A stretch of DNA of 64,000 bases from assembly GCF_002895435.1 (NCBI RefSeq), contig NZ_POYJ01000002.1, positions 868,001-932,000 on the forward strand. Reading direction: 5' to 3'. This document shows positions 7,292-16,663 of the stretch, one piece after another. The notes beneath the pieces were generated by a model that saw only the letters and a list, made by a program, of their open reading frames with translations, did not search any database and was not told where the DNA came from. How positions within the stretch are numbered: the first letter of the stretch is position 1; every line of letters starts with the position of its first letter. Position numbers and translations under genes: made by a program. Source of the DNA: Aquimarina sediminis. GTDB lineage: Bacteria; Bacteroidota; Bacteroidia; Flavobacteriales; Flavobacteriaceae.

Positions 7292-7984
7292 TCACAATTC
7301 TGATTCTAATTGATTAATCAAAGCAATAGAAGTTTCAGAATTCATTTTTTTTAGCTCTTCGATCATTCTAAGCTTGGTTTCCTTAGAATATTGAGGAGGT
7401 TTGTTTTCTAATTCAAAATTATAACCAGATTGTAAGAATAGCTCATCAGACCATTCATTACGAATGCAATCTATAATCAAATGAATACGATCAGTTGTAC
7501 CATTATTTTCTACCCAATGAGGTAAATTAAAGTTTCCGTACCAGGATTCTCCAACGGACATGGTTACTTTTTGATTATTTATATAAAAAAGAACATTGTT
7601 ATTTGTAGTAATTGGAATATGTATTCTAAAGCTATTGTCTTCATACCCCAAATTATGATCCCGATGTTCCTTTATTTTACCGTTAGGAGAAAGATTAAGT
7701 AAACGGATAGACTCTTTCTCGCATTCAAAAAAAGCGATTACTTCTCTAAAATATGGGCAATTATCAAGTAAAGGAGTGTTCTTGTAATTCTCTGAACCAG
7801 AAGAATGCGCATAAATCTGATTGACCTCTCCATTTAATGACCTAAGGGCAATAGATTTCCAATCTCCCGAGTAATCATTAGTATTAAAATGAGAAGTGAA
7901 TTGGTATGATTGACAATAATTCAAGTCTCTTAATAGGCGATCTTCAGAAAATAAAAAGGGGAGTTTTAAGAATGCATTTTCCAT
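7292..7984 (-). CDS. Aspartyl/asparaginyl beta-hydroxylase family protein
   Basis: An Fe(II)/2-oxoglutarate dioxygenase of the AspH fold. Counting from the ATG at 7984 (a TTG ten codons earlier is less likely), the iron ligands are probably His107 and Asp109 in EHRDHNLG, with distal His156 in LPHWVEN. FRIHIPI at ~119-125 and RIHLIID at ~166-172 match the family pattern. About 230 residues. The natural substrate of bacterial members is mostly unknown: a peptide, protein or small molecule. It is divergent from the M20 peptidase gene 75 bp away and may share a control region with it. Confidence 0.8.
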   Translation of the reverse strand: MENAFLKLPFLFSEDRLLRDLNYCQSYQFTSHFNTNDYSGDWKSIALRSLNGEVNQIYAHSSGSENYKNTPLLDNCPYFREVIAFFECEKESIRLLNLSPNGKIKEHRDHNLGYEDNSFRIHIPITTNNNVLFYINNQKVTMSVGESWYGNFNLPHWVENNGTTDRIHLIIDCIRNEWSDELFLQSGYNFELENKPPQYSKETKLRMIEELKKMNSETSIALINQLESEL

Positions 7985-8059
7985 CAAATGATAACATGAC
8001 TTTAAAACAGCCAAATTACTTCATTTTTATTACTTTTAGGCGAAAATAAATTCAGATTC

Positions 8060-9448
8060 ATGCAAAACATACAATCTTACGTTCAAGAACATAAAGATCG
8101 ATTTATAAATGAGCTAATCGAATTGCTTAAAATCCCTTCTGTTAGTGCAGATACGGCTTATAAGGATGATGTTATCAAAACAGCAGAAGAGATAAAAAAA
8201 AGCCTTGTTAATGCAGGGTGTAGTGCTGTAGAAATATGTGAAACTCCTGGGTATCCAATCGTATATGGAGAGAAAATTATAGATAAAAACCTTCCTACTG
8301 TATTAGTATACGGTCATTATGACGTGCAACCAGCAGATCCTATTGACTTATGGGACAGCCCTCCTTTTGAACCAATAATAAAAAATACTGATATTCATCC
8401 CGAAGGTGCCATTTTTGCAAGAGGAGCCTGTGATGATAAAGGGCAGATGTATATGCATGTTAAAGCATTAGAGATCATGACACAAACTGATCAATTACCA
8501 TGCAATATAAAGTTTATGATAGAAGGAGAAGAAGAAGTAGGAAGTAAAAGTTTGGGATGGTTTGTAGAGCGTAATCAAGAGAAACTTGCTAATGATGTTA
8601 TTCTAATTAGTGATACAGGGATGATAGCCAAAGATGTTCCTTCTATCACTACTGGTCTGCGAGGGCTTAGTTATGTTGAGGTTGAAATAACAGGTCCCAA
8701 TAGAGATTTACATAGTGGCCTGTATGGAGGAGCTGTAGCGAATCCTATTAATATCTTAACAAAAATGATAGCATCCCTGCACGATGAGAATAATCATATA
8801 ACTATTCCTGGTTTTTATGATAAGGTAGAAGACCTTTCTACAGAAGAACGGGCAGAAATGGCTAAAGCACCTTTTTCACTTGAAGATTATAAAAAAGCAT
8901 TGGATATTAATGCAGTATATGGAGAAGAAGGATATACAACCAATGAGCGTAATGCTATTAGACCAACATTAGATGTAAATGGAATATGGGGAGGATATAC
9001 AGGAGAAGGAGCTAAAACAGTTATTGCTAGTAAAGCTTATGCAAAAATATCTATGAGATTGGTTCCTAATCAGGATTGGCAAGAAATTACAGAGTTATTC
9101 AAAAAGCATTTTGAAAGTATTGCTCCTAAAGCTGTAACCGTAAAAGTAACACCACATCATGGTGGGCAAGGGTATGTAACTCCAATAGATAATATCGGAT
9201 ACAAAGCTGCTAGTAAAGCATATCAGGATACTTTTGGGAAAACCCCAATCCCGCAACGTAGTGGGGGGAGTATTCCTATTGTTTCTTTGTTTGAAAAAGA
9301 ATTAAAAAGTAAAACAATCTTAATGGGATTCGGATTAGATAGTGATGCCATTCATTCCCCCAATGAACATTTTGGAGTATGGAATTACCTAAAAGGAATC
9401 GAAACGATTCCTTTATTCTATAAATATTTTACCGAGTTAAGTAAATAA
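8060..9448 (+). CDS. M20-family dipeptidase
   Basis: Zinc or manganese exopeptidase of the M20 family (CNDP/PepV-like), cytosolic since no signal peptide is visible. Motif order is right: YGHYDVQPADP with metal ligand His86 and Asp88, then GACDDKGQMY, then the catalytic glutamates in EGEEEVGS, then ISDTGM and later HSPNEHF near the end. The 462-residue length is standard for this subfamily, with the lid domain inserted after the Glu pair. Likely role: cleaving di- and tripeptides brought in after extracellular proteolysis. Terminator at 9473-9503. Confidence 0.92.
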   Translation: MQNIQSYVQEHKDRFINELIELLKIPSVSADTAYKDDVIKTAEEIKKSLVNAGCSAVEICETPGYPIVYGEKIIDKNLPTVLVYGHYDVQPADPIDLWDSPPFEPIIKNTDIHPEGAIFARGACDDKGQMYMHVKALEIMTQTDQLPCNIKFMIEGEEEVGSKSLGWFVERNQEKLANDVILISDTGMIAKDVPSITTGLRGLSYVEVEITGPNRDLHSGLYGGAVANPINILTKMIASLHDENNHITIPGFYDKVEDLSTEERAEMAKAPFSLEDYKKALDINAVYGEEGYTTNERNAIRPTLDVNGIWGGYTGEGAKTVIASKAYAKISMRLVPNQDWQEITELFKKHFESIAPKAVTVKVTPHHGGQGYVTPIDNIGYKAASKAYQDTFGKTPIPQRSGGSIPIVSLFEKELKSKTILMGFGLDSDAIHSPNEHFGVWNYLKGIETIPLFYKYFTELSK

Positions 9449-9472
9449 CTTCAATCTCAAAAAAAGCTATAG

Positions 9473-9503
9473 AAAAGCCACCTTAAACAAGGTGGCTTTT
9501 TTT
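9473..9503 (+). terminator. Terminator after the M20 dipeptidase
   Basis: AAAAGCCACCTT and AAGGTGGCTTTT pair perfectly around AAAC, followed by further T residues. Confidence 0.9.
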
Positions 9504-9671
9504 GATGGGATTATTATTTTTTAAGACTTAATGAGTAGTTATTTGTGTTTAAATGTTAAAAAAATAAAATATAGGTAATATAGTATAGTGTTTGGTTATA
9601 ATAGTATAATTCTAAAAGAGCTAATAGTTTTAATTTCACATCCTAACTATAACACACAAACCTGATTAATT

Positions 9672-12600
9672 ATGAAAATTAAGACTTTTTTCTTAGCTGT
9701 TTTGCTATGCGGTTATGCCCCATCTATTACTGGGCAACAGGAACATGTTGATGCAAAACGATGTAAAACAAAAAATGCAAACGATTATATTTTTTCTGCT
9801 AGCCCAATGGCTAAAGCAGAGTACGACAACTTTAATAAGTATACCAAAAACTTTGTTCAAAGTAAAAAGCTATCTCATAAAGCTGGAGAGACCTATACGA
9901 TACCGGTAGTTGTTCATGTGTATGGGACGCAGCAGCATGGAAAAACTGTTGATTACAATAAAGTAAAAGGAGCGCTAGATGCTCTTAATAAAGATTTTAA
10001 TGGACTCAATGATGATTTTAATAGTATTGATCCTGTTTTTGATGGGCGTAAATCAACATTAAACATACGGTTTGCCTTAGCAAAAATTGATCCTAATGGG
10101 GGGAGTACCAATGGAGTGATTATCCATCCTGTAGCCTCAGGAATGGGAAACTATAATAGTCCAGTAGTAGCGGCAGATGGCTGGGATAATTATAAATACA
10201 TGAATGTTTATATCACAGGTGATCTTTATGGAGATGGGGTATCTAATAATTCTGGAGTAGCATGGTATCCAAATACAACAATGTCTAACGAAAATATTGC
10301 ACGAGTGGTTTATAATGGGCAATATTTACATGGCAATACCAATAAAGAATTTGCATCTGTGTTTACACACGAATTTGGACATTGGCTTAATTTGATACAT
10401 ACTTTTGAAGGTGGGTGTAATGATCCCAACGGGGATCAGGTGAGTGATACTCCAAAAGAAGATTCTAATTCTGGAGACAAAGGATGTACAGTAGGGGCCA
10501 GTGAGTGTGGTAACTTAATTAACTATGAAAATTATATGGGGTACGATTCTGCTTCTGGTTGTGCAAAAATGTATACCCAGGGTCAGGTAAATAGAATGCT
10601 GGCAGCTTTACAACACCCTACAAGAAAACCATTGTGGCAACCGGCAAACTTAATTGCTACAGGAGTAAATTTAACCGGAGCTTCATTGGTAGTTGCTAAT
10701 AACACTGTTGAAGAATCCTTGTCTAATAATGGAGCATTGGTAGATGAGTTTTATGATATAGATATCCAGGGAGGAACTTTTTCATTAAACTCAGGAACAT
10801 TATCAGAAGGAACTCATTTTAATTCAAACCTTCCTCAGGGAATTTCTGCGACAATAACCGTAGTAAATAACACAAAATTAAGAGTGACATATAATGGAAG
10901 TGCTAATAATCATGCTGTTGTAAATAATTTTTCAGGTTCCATTACTCTTAAAAATGCGATTATTTCAGGAGGAACAAGTGTACTAAACTCGGATAAGGTT
11001 TCATTTGATTTTTCATTTTATGACCCATACAAAGTAGTGTATGTAGATAATGATGACTATACAGCAAATGCAACTACTACATGGACATTTTTTAGAATAA
11101 CCGGAGCAGATAGTAACAGTTTTGGAACTTTCTTTGAAAATAATGCTCTTAAGTTAGAAACATATACAAAAGCATTAGTTTGCCAATCAGGAACTAGAAA
11201 CCCTATGCCAATTGCAGAAAATACGGTGATCTCTTCAACAAGTAGCTGGGTTAATGGAGGCGCATATCCGGATTTACATGTGATTAGAGATTCTGGGTAT
11301 ACAGCTTGGGATGGTAAAATAGCGTATATAGGGTTTCAGTTAGAATTATATTCTGGAAAAACCAATTACGGATGGTTTAGAGTTCAGGTTAATGCAGACG
11401 GATCATCATATACCCTTTTAGATTATGCATATAGTACAGAACCATTTGGAGCTATTAAAGCAGGGAGTAAAATATGGGGAGGAGGAAATAACCCTACTTG
11501 TAATGATGGTATACAGAATGGAGACGAAACAGGTATAGATTGTGGAGGGTCATGCGCGCCTTGTGTTGTAATTTCCTATTGTAATTCTAATGGTAGAAGT
11601 ACAGTTGATGAATATATTAGCCGAGTGCAGTTAGGTACTATTGATAAAACATCTGTAGGAGAGAGCTCAGGATATGCAGATTTTACTGCAGAATCTACAA
11701 TATTGTCCAAAGGAAATCCAAATACAATTACGATTACCCCTACCTGGAGAGCAACCGTATATTCTGAAGGATATAGCGTGTGGATAGATTATAATCAGGA
11801 TGGAGATTTTATGGATGCAGGAGAACAAGTATGGAGTAAAGTAGCTTCAAAAGCTACATCGGTAAGTGGAGATTTTATAGTTCCATCTGAAGCTAAAAAC
11901 GGAAACACACGAATGCGGGTTTCTATGAAGTATAATGGGATACCATCATCATGTGAATCCTTTAGCTATGGAGAGGTCGAAGACTATACCGTTTCTATAA
12001 AGACAGGGGGTACACCCACTTGCTCAGATGGTATTCAAAATGGAGATGAAACAGGCATAGATTGTGGAGGCTCATGTATACCTTGTAACACTAATGATGG
12101 AGTCGTATATGTGGATGTAAATGATATCTCTGTAAATTCATCCAGTACCTGGAATTTCTTTAGAATTGAAGTTGGTGATGATAAAGATTACGGAGCATGG
12201 TATACATCAAACTCTATTAGATTGGTAACTTATAACAAAGATATAGTGTGCGAGGGTAGTAGTAAAAACGTAACTTTAATCGGAGAAGGAACAGAAGTTG
12301 GACCGACAAGTAATTTTATATCAGAATCTAATAGCTACGTTATAAGTTCTTCTGGATATACCAATTGGAATGGAAAATCGGGATACGTAGGGTTTACTTT
12401 TAAGATTAATAATAACACCCATTATGGATGGTTCTATATTACCGTTGCCAACGATGGACTGTCGTATACTATTTTGGACTACGCATATAATACTAATCCA
12501 AACCAAGGACTTTTAACAAAAAGAACAGCTGTTGCAAGTTCTGTAAGAACAGAGAATTTGATTAAAGTATATCCTAATTCATTTACTCAAATTACTAATG

Positions 12601-12797
12601 TTGATGTAACAAAATTAGGAAAGGAAAGATTTACAATAAGTATATATGATATGTTAGGAAGACGTATTGATTATAAAGAATATGATAAAAATCCTGGAGT
12701 AATATCTCTTGGCGAAAAGATAGCGAACAAAGGGAGTTATTTTATGAAGATAAAATCAAAAACAATGTCAGAAATACACACTTTGGTAAAAAAATAG
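9672..12797 (+). CDS. Secreted M43-like zinc metalloprotease, multidomain, T9SS cargo
   Basis: Signal peptide to ~residue 21 (ending ITGQQ). The protease domain (~80-330) has HEFGHWLNLIHTF with zinc ligands His233, His237 and His243; the usual glycine of HExxHxxGxxH is Asn here. A met-turn-like MGYDS follows. Then comes an unusual symmetric array: a ~145-residue module starting VVYVDNDDY (~455-600), a cysteine motif DCGGSCAPC (~611-632), a GEVED domain (~633-776, YGEVEDYTVS), a second cysteine motif DCGGSCIPC (~783-806), and a second copy of the VVYVD module (~812-950). The end (~965-1041) is a T9SS sorting domain (IKVYPN ... YFMKIKSK). It acts outside the cell or on its surface. Single gene. 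Confidence 0.9.
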   Translation: MKIKTFFLAVLLCGYAPSITGQQEHVDAKRCKTKNANDYIFSASPMAKAEYDNFNKYTKNFVQSKKLSHKAGETYTIPVVVHVYGTQQHGKTVDYNKVKGALDALNKDFNGLNDDFNSIDPVFDGRKSTLNIRFALAKIDPNGGSTNGVIIHPVASGMGNYNSPVVAADGWDNYKYMNVYITGDLYGDGVSNNSGVAWYPNTTMSNENIARVVYNGQYLHGNTNKEFASVFTHEFGHWLNLIHTFEGGCNDPNGDQVSDTPKEDSNSGDKGCTVGASECGNLINYENYMGYDSASGCAKMYTQGQVNRMLAALQHPTRKPLWQPANLIATGVNLTGASLVVANNTVEESLSNNGALVDEFYDIDIQGGTFSLNSGTLSEGTHFNSNLPQGISATITVVNNTKLRVTYNGSANNHAVVNNFSGSITLKNAIISGGTSVLNSDKVSFDFSFYDPYKVVYVDNDDYTANATTTWTFFRITGADSNSFGTFFENNALKLETYTKALVCQSGTRNPMPIAENTVISSTSSWVNGGAYPDLHVIRDSGYTAWDGKIAYIGFQLELYSGKTNYGWFRVQVNADGSSYTLLDYAYSTEPFGAIKAGSKIWGGGNNPTCNDGIQNGDETGIDCGGSCAPCVVISYCNSNGRSTVDEYISRVQLGTIDKTSVGESSGYADFTAESTILSKGNPNTITITPTWRATVYSEGYSVWIDYNQDGDFMDAGEQVWSKVASKATSVSGDFIVPSEAKNGNTRMRVSMKYNGIPSSCESFSYGEVEDYTVSIKTGGTPTCSDGIQNGDETGIDCGGSCIPCNTNDGVVYVDVNDISVNSSSTWNFFRIEVGDDKDYGAWYTSNSIRLVTYNKDIVCEGSSKNVTLIGEGTEVGPTSNFISESNSYVISSSGYTNWNGKSGYVGFTFKINNNTHYGWFYITVANDGLSYTILDYAYNTNPNQGLLTKRTAVASSVRTENLIKVYPNSFTQITNVDVTKLGKERFTISIYDMLGRRIDYKEYDKNPGVISLGEKIANKGSYFMKIKSKTMSEIHTLVKK

Positions 12798-12821
12798 TCT
12801 GGTATATTGATTTTTTTTTGC

Positions 12822-12875
12822 AAAAACTACCTAGAAAATGTAAACGTAATTTTACTACATTTTTAGGTAGTTTTT
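12822..12875 (+). terminator. Terminator after the M43 protease gene
   Basis: Outer arms AAAAACTACCTA and TAGGTAGTTTTT plus an inner AAAATGTA/TACATTTT stem. Its T-run doubles as the start of the next promoter's -33 region. Confidence 0.8.
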
Positions 12876-12905
12876 TTGCATATTTAAAATATTGTTCTAC
12901 ATTTG
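12875..12905 (+). promoter_or_regulatory. Promoter of the BlaI/M56 operon
   Basis: TTTG at 12875-12878, exactly 19 bases, then TACATTTG at 12898-12905. The -7 box is inside a palindromic operator, so repressor binding would block RNA polymerase. Confidence 0.8.
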
Positions 12906-12934
12906 TAGAGTAAACTCTAACTATGTAGAACAAT
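12891..12934 (+). promoter_or_regulatory. Nested palindromic operators for the BlaI-type repressor
   Basis: Three overlapping dyads. CTACA-TT-TGTAG at 12897-12908 is a BlaI/MecI-like site. TAGAGT-AA-ACTCTA lies at 12906-12919. An outer perfect inverted repeat has 12-base arms (ATTGTTCTACAT at 12891-12902, ATGTAGAACAAT at 12923-12934), the right arm reaching into the start codon. This fits autorepression by the first gene of the operon. Confidence 0.75.
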
Positions 12935-13304
12935 GCAATTGTCAAAAGCAGAAGAACAGTTAATGCAATACCTCTGGAAACTAGAAAAAGCCTTTCTTAA
13001 GGATTTACTGGATTCTTTTCCGGAACCTAAACCAGCAACTACTACAGTAGCAACACTACTGAAGAGAATGACCGATAAGGGGTATATAGCGTATAAGCTT
13101 TATGGCAAGTCAAGAGAATATTACCCATTGGTAAAAAAGACAGATTATTTTTCTAAACATGTAAATGGGTTGATTAAGAATTTTTTTAATGATTCGGCGT
13201 CACAATTTGCCTCTTTTTTTACTTCAGAAACTAATTTGTCTACTTCAGAATTAGAAGAGCTAAAAAAAATAGTAGATAAACAAATTCAAAAACAAAAGCA
13301 ATGA
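12933..13304 (+). CDS. BlaI/MecI/CopY-family transcriptional repressor
   Basis: A 123-residue winged-helix repressor. The N-terminal motif LSKAEEQLMQYLWKLEKAFLKDLLD, with TTTVATLLKRMTDKGYI as recognition region and wing, is typical; the C-terminal half is the dimer region cleaved or released in sensing. It overlaps the M56 gene by four bases (ATGA), the usual repressor-sensor coupling. It likely represses its own operon through the dyads at 12891-12934. No beta-lactamase gene is in the window, so the inducing signal need not be a beta-lactam. Confidence 0.92.
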   Translation: MQLSKAEEQLMQYLWKLEKAFLKDLLDSFPEPKPATTTVATLLKRMTDKGYIAYKLYGKSREYYPLVKKTDYFSKHVNGLIKNFFNDSASQFASFFTSETNLSTSELEELKKIVDKQIQKQKQ

Positions 13305-15259
13305 TTGTATATTTAATAAAATCATCTCTTTGCTTAGCGCTGTTATGGGGGTTTTATGCCTTGTTTTTAGAGCAAGAGAAGATGCATCACCTCAAAAGGT
13401 TTTACCTTCTTTTTAGTTTGATTTTTGCATATACTATTCCGTTGATCACCATAACCTATACAAAAGATGCAGTAGTTAGTCTCGAAGAATCACAACAGCC
13501 GGTAACCTATATTACCCAGGTGCATAATTTACAACCTAAAGAATCTTCTATAGATTATATTTCTTGGGTCTTATGGATCATTTATGGGGTGGGAGCTCTT
13601 ATTTTTGCGACTAGATTTGTAAGGAATATTTATAATTTGATCAAGAAAGTAAAGAAGAATGAGAACCTAAAAGAATCATCTCATATTAATGTGCTACTTA
13701 GTAATTCGATTGTGCCCTACACTTTTTTAAAATATATATTTGTTCCTAAGAAAGAATTTCAGAAAAAAGCTATTCCAAAAGAAGTGTTACTGCATGAGAA
13801 AACTCATGTACAACAAAAACATACCTTAGACATTCTATTTGTAGAAATTTTGCAGGTGGTTTTTTGGTTTAATCCACTATGGTTTTGGATAAAGAAATCC
13901 ATTAGATTAAATCATGAATTCCTTGCAGATCAAAAAGTGTTGAAACAACAATTTTCTATACACCAATATATGAACTTACTTGTTAATTATCCAAACAGTA
14001 CTCATCATGCTGAATTAACAAGCTCTATTAATTATTCATTAACTAAAAAACGAATCGTTATGATGTCACAACAATTTTCTAAAACAAGAGCAGCAGCTCG
14101 TGTGTTGCTGCTCTTACCAATGCTCTTAGGTTGTATGCTATTATTTAATAACAAAATTATAGCACAACAAAAAACAATTAAATACAAAAAAACAGTAGCG
14201 TCTACTCATCCTGATAAAAAGATTAAAATTCGTGTAAAAAACGAACAGATTACTGTAAATGGTACTGCAACAAGGTTGTCGGATTTTGCCAATACAATTG
14301 ATAAAGTGACAAAGCAATGGAAAGACGATGAGCTATCAGAATTTCAATTTGATGTTCAGATTATGAATTCTGAAGATTCATTTGTTCAAAAACTTAATGA
14401 TGCCTATAGAAATACCAGGTTATATAGTGCAAATCCTGATGGGCATGATTTGATTCCACCTCCACCACCTCTTCCAAAGCGTTTGGGGATAAAAAAAGAA
14501 AAACATAGTAGTATACCTTCTCCTGCACCAATAGTTAAAAAAGGAGAGGAAAGTGATATTCCGCCACCACCAGCACCTCCCAAAGCACCTGAACATACCC
14601 CAGATTCTCAAGAAGAACTTCATGAAATAGAAGTTGAATTAGAGGAACAGGCAATGAAAGCGATAGAAGAAGCAGAACAGGCGATGGAAGAAGCAGAACA
14701 GTCTAGAATAGAGGTCGAAATAGAAAGTATGACAGAAAGAGAGCAGGCTGAAATAGAAAAAGAAATAGCAATGACAATGGCAGAGAATGCCCGCTATGAA
14801 GCTGAAGAGATGAAGGCAATTGCTATGGTAGAGGTCAGGGAAGCCAGAGAGATAGCTATGGAAGCCGCCAGAGAGGCAAGAGTAAGGGCTATAGAAGAAG
14901 TGCATAGAGCTCAAGAGAGATCTCATAGAGTGAGAGAAGAAGGAATGAGGAGAGCCGAAAGATCGAGATTAGAGGCAGAAGAAAAAATGATGAGGCGCAC
15001 AAGAATTGCCAGAGAAGAAGCACGAGAAGCTATGAGACATGCAGAGAAAGCTAGAGAAAAAGCAAGGTATGGAGCAGAGAAAGCTAGAAAACGAGCCGAA
15101 AAAGCACGCGATAAAGCAATGGATCAAGCCCGAAAAGCACATAGTGAAGCAAGAAAACAGGCTGAAAAAGCTAGAAAAGAAGCCCAAAAAGCTATGATGG
15201 AAGCTCGGAAAGAGCAAAGAAAAGCAATAGAAGAGGCAAAAAAAGAGATGAAGAAATAA
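13301..15259 (+). CDS. M56 (BlaR1-type) membrane sensor protease with long periplasmic tail
   Basis: Sensor partner of the BlaI repressor. The N-terminus has membrane helices; the protease motif HEKTH is at 165-169 with downstream HEFLADQ supplying a further ligand, and the last membrane helix is near 268-285 (LLLLPMLLGCMLLF). After it, presumably in the periplasm, come a ~100-residue domain (IKIRVKNEQITVNG onward) that loosely recalls ExbD, two proline-rich stretches (IPPPPPLPKR near 384-393, IPPPPAPPK near 420-428), and ~210 residues of Glu/Arg/Lys/Ala repeats likely to form one long charged helix. No penicillin-binding domain is present, unlike BlaR1. The signal sensed is unknown. Confidence 0.88.
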   Translation: MIVYLIKSSLCLALLWGFYALFLEQEKMHHLKRFYLLFSLIFAYTIPLITITYTKDAVVSLEESQQPVTYITQVHNLQPKESSIDYISWVLWIIYGVGALIFATRFVRNIYNLIKKVKKNENLKESSHINVLLSNSIVPYTFLKYIFVPKKEFQKKAIPKEVLLHEKTHVQQKHTLDILFVEILQVVFWFNPLWFWIKKSIRLNHEFLADQKVLKQQFSIHQYMNLLVNYPNSTHHAELTSSINYSLTKKRIVMMSQQFSKTRAAARVLLLLPMLLGCMLLFNNKIIAQQKTIKYKKTVASTHPDKKIKIRVKNEQITVNGTATRLSDFANTIDKVTKQWKDDELSEFQFDVQIMNSEDSFVQKLNDAYRNTRLYSANPDGHDLIPPPPPLPKRLGIKKEKHSSIPSPAPIVKKGEESDIPPPPAPPKAPEHTPDSQEELHEIEVELEEQAMKAIEEAEQAMEEAEQSRIEVEIESMTEREQAEIEKEIAMTMAENARYEAEEMKAIAMVEVREAREIAMEAAREARVRAIEEVHRAQERSHRVREEGMRRAERSRLEAEEKMMRRTRIAREEAREAMRHAEKAREKARYGAEKARKRAEKARDKAMDQARKAHSEARKQAEKARKEAQKAMMEARKEQRKAIEEAKKEMKK

Positions 15260-15287
15260 ATTACCTTTTTTTCTAACCTTACTATAG

Positions 15288-15314
15288 AAAACTCCCTTCG
15301 AGGGAGTTTTGTTA
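15288..15314 (+). terminator. Terminator after the BlaI/M56 operon
   Basis: AAAACTCCCT and AGGGAGTTTT pair perfectly around TCG. Confidence 0.85.
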
Positions 15315-15371
15315 TGCAACATTTAGCTATAAATCAGCGTTATACCTATTGTCAATCAAAACCCTTAGATC

Positions 15372-16472
15372 ATGTTGAAACGTTTTTTTATTTTATGCTC
15401 AGGAGCTGATGCTGATGTATTAGCCGATTGTTCTGGAGGAGAACAAAACAAATATGTTGGTATTGGAGCAACCGTTTTTTTTACAGCAATAATGGCTTTT
15501 ATTGCAGCTAGTTATGCATTGTATACAGTATTTGATAATTATATTACAGCTGCCTTTTTTGGATTAATCTGGGGATTTTTAATTTTTAACCTGGATAGGT
15601 TTATTGTGTCAACCATAAAGAAAAAAGATAGTTTTATGGATGAGCTTTTGCAAGCATCTCCTAGGATTATTTTAGCGATAATCATTGCCATTGTTATTTC
15701 TAAACCCTTGGAATTAAAAATTTTTGAAAAAGAAATTGATCGTGTATTACTCGAACAAAAAAATGAATTTACGCTAGCCAATAAAGAACAAATAGCAACA
15801 CAATATACTCCAGCGATTACTACTTTAGATTCTAATATTAGTACATTGAAGGAAGAAGTGTCAACCAAAGAAACGGAAGTCAATAATCTTTACGAAACCT
15901 ATATTGCCGAAGCAGAAGGAAAAAAAGGAACTGAGATTATAGGAAAAGGTCCCGTGTATAAAGAAAAGCGTGAAAAACACGATGCGGCTTTGGGAGAGTT
16001 AACTGAATTAAAGAAAACGAATGCAGAAAAGATCGCGTTGTTAGAACATAAAAAAAATGAATTAACAATAGCCTATAACAACCAAGTTTCTACTTCGCAG
16101 CCAATTATTGATAATTTTGATGGATTGATGGCTAGGGTAAACGCTTTAGGTAAATTACAATGGTTACCATCTCTTTTTATCTTTTTGCTATTTCTCGCGA
16201 TTGAAACCTCTCCAATTTTCGCAAAATTACTTTCTTCAAAAGGAGAATATGATTTTAAGTCAGAAGATATAGAGAATGAAGTAAAAACATGGGTAGCGCA
16301 AAAAGAAAGCCAACGAAAAGTAGTATTAGAAGCAGATCATACTATTAATGATAAAGTGTATGGAGATCTTACCGAAGAAGAAGAATTATATGCGTACAAA
16401 AAGAAAATAGCTAGAGAAATGATGAAAAAACAACAGGATGCCTTTTATAAACGGCAAACGGGAATCCTATAA
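15372..16472 (+). CDS. DUF4407 family membrane protein
   Basis: The opening FILCSGADADVLADCSGGEQNKYVGIGATV is the hallmark of this family in Bacteroidetes and Actinobacteria. Membrane segments are near residues 30-50, 58-78 and 97-113, then a ~120-residue coiled coil (~125-250) and a fourth segment near 262-280, followed by a charged cytoplasmic tail. Function is not established for the family. It is a single gene between two terminators, on the strand of the preceding BlaI/M56 pair but with its own leader. Confidence 0.88.
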   Translation: MLKRFFILCSGADADVLADCSGGEQNKYVGIGATVFFTAIMAFIAASYALYTVFDNYITAAFFGLIWGFLIFNLDRFIVSTIKKKDSFMDELLQASPRIILAIIIAIVISKPLELKIFEKEIDRVLLEQKNEFTLANKEQIATQYTPAITTLDSNISTLKEEVSTKETEVNNLYETYIAEAEGKKGTEIIGKGPVYKEKREKHDAALGELTELKKTNAEKIALLEHKKNELTIAYNNQVSTSQPIIDNFDGLMARVNALGKLQWLPSLFIFLLFLAIETSPIFAKLLSSKGEYDFKSEDIENEVKTWVAQKESQRKVVLEADHTINDKVYGDLTEEEELYAYKKKIAREMMKKQQDAFYKRQTGIL

Positions 16473-16491
16473 TGTATTATTCTGGATAAGA

Positions 16492-16535
16492 AAAAATACC
16501 TCTCAAATTATGACTATGATTTGAGAGGTATTTTT
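16492..16535 (+). terminator. Terminator after the DUF4407 gene
   Basis: AAAAATACCTCTCAAAT and its complement ATTTGAGAGGTATTTTT flank a 10-base loop. Confidence 0.9.
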
Positions 16536-16663
16536 ATATCAACTCTAGCTTTATTTTATCAAGTCTGGTGTATAGAGATATTTCGGTTTTAAGAAAATTT
16601 TACGATTTTTTATAGAAATCATAATCCATCTCTTATATTGCAACGGATATATGAAAATACAGT

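Noticed and set aside
13301..15259. Beta-lactam resistance locus
   Set aside because: The M56 protein has no penicillin-binding domain and no beta-lactamase gene is in the window.
14420..15322. Several antisense frames rich in Ser, Cys, Phe and Leu opposite the M56 gene
   Set aside because: They mirror the Glu/Arg/Ala and proline repeats of the real gene and have no independent support.
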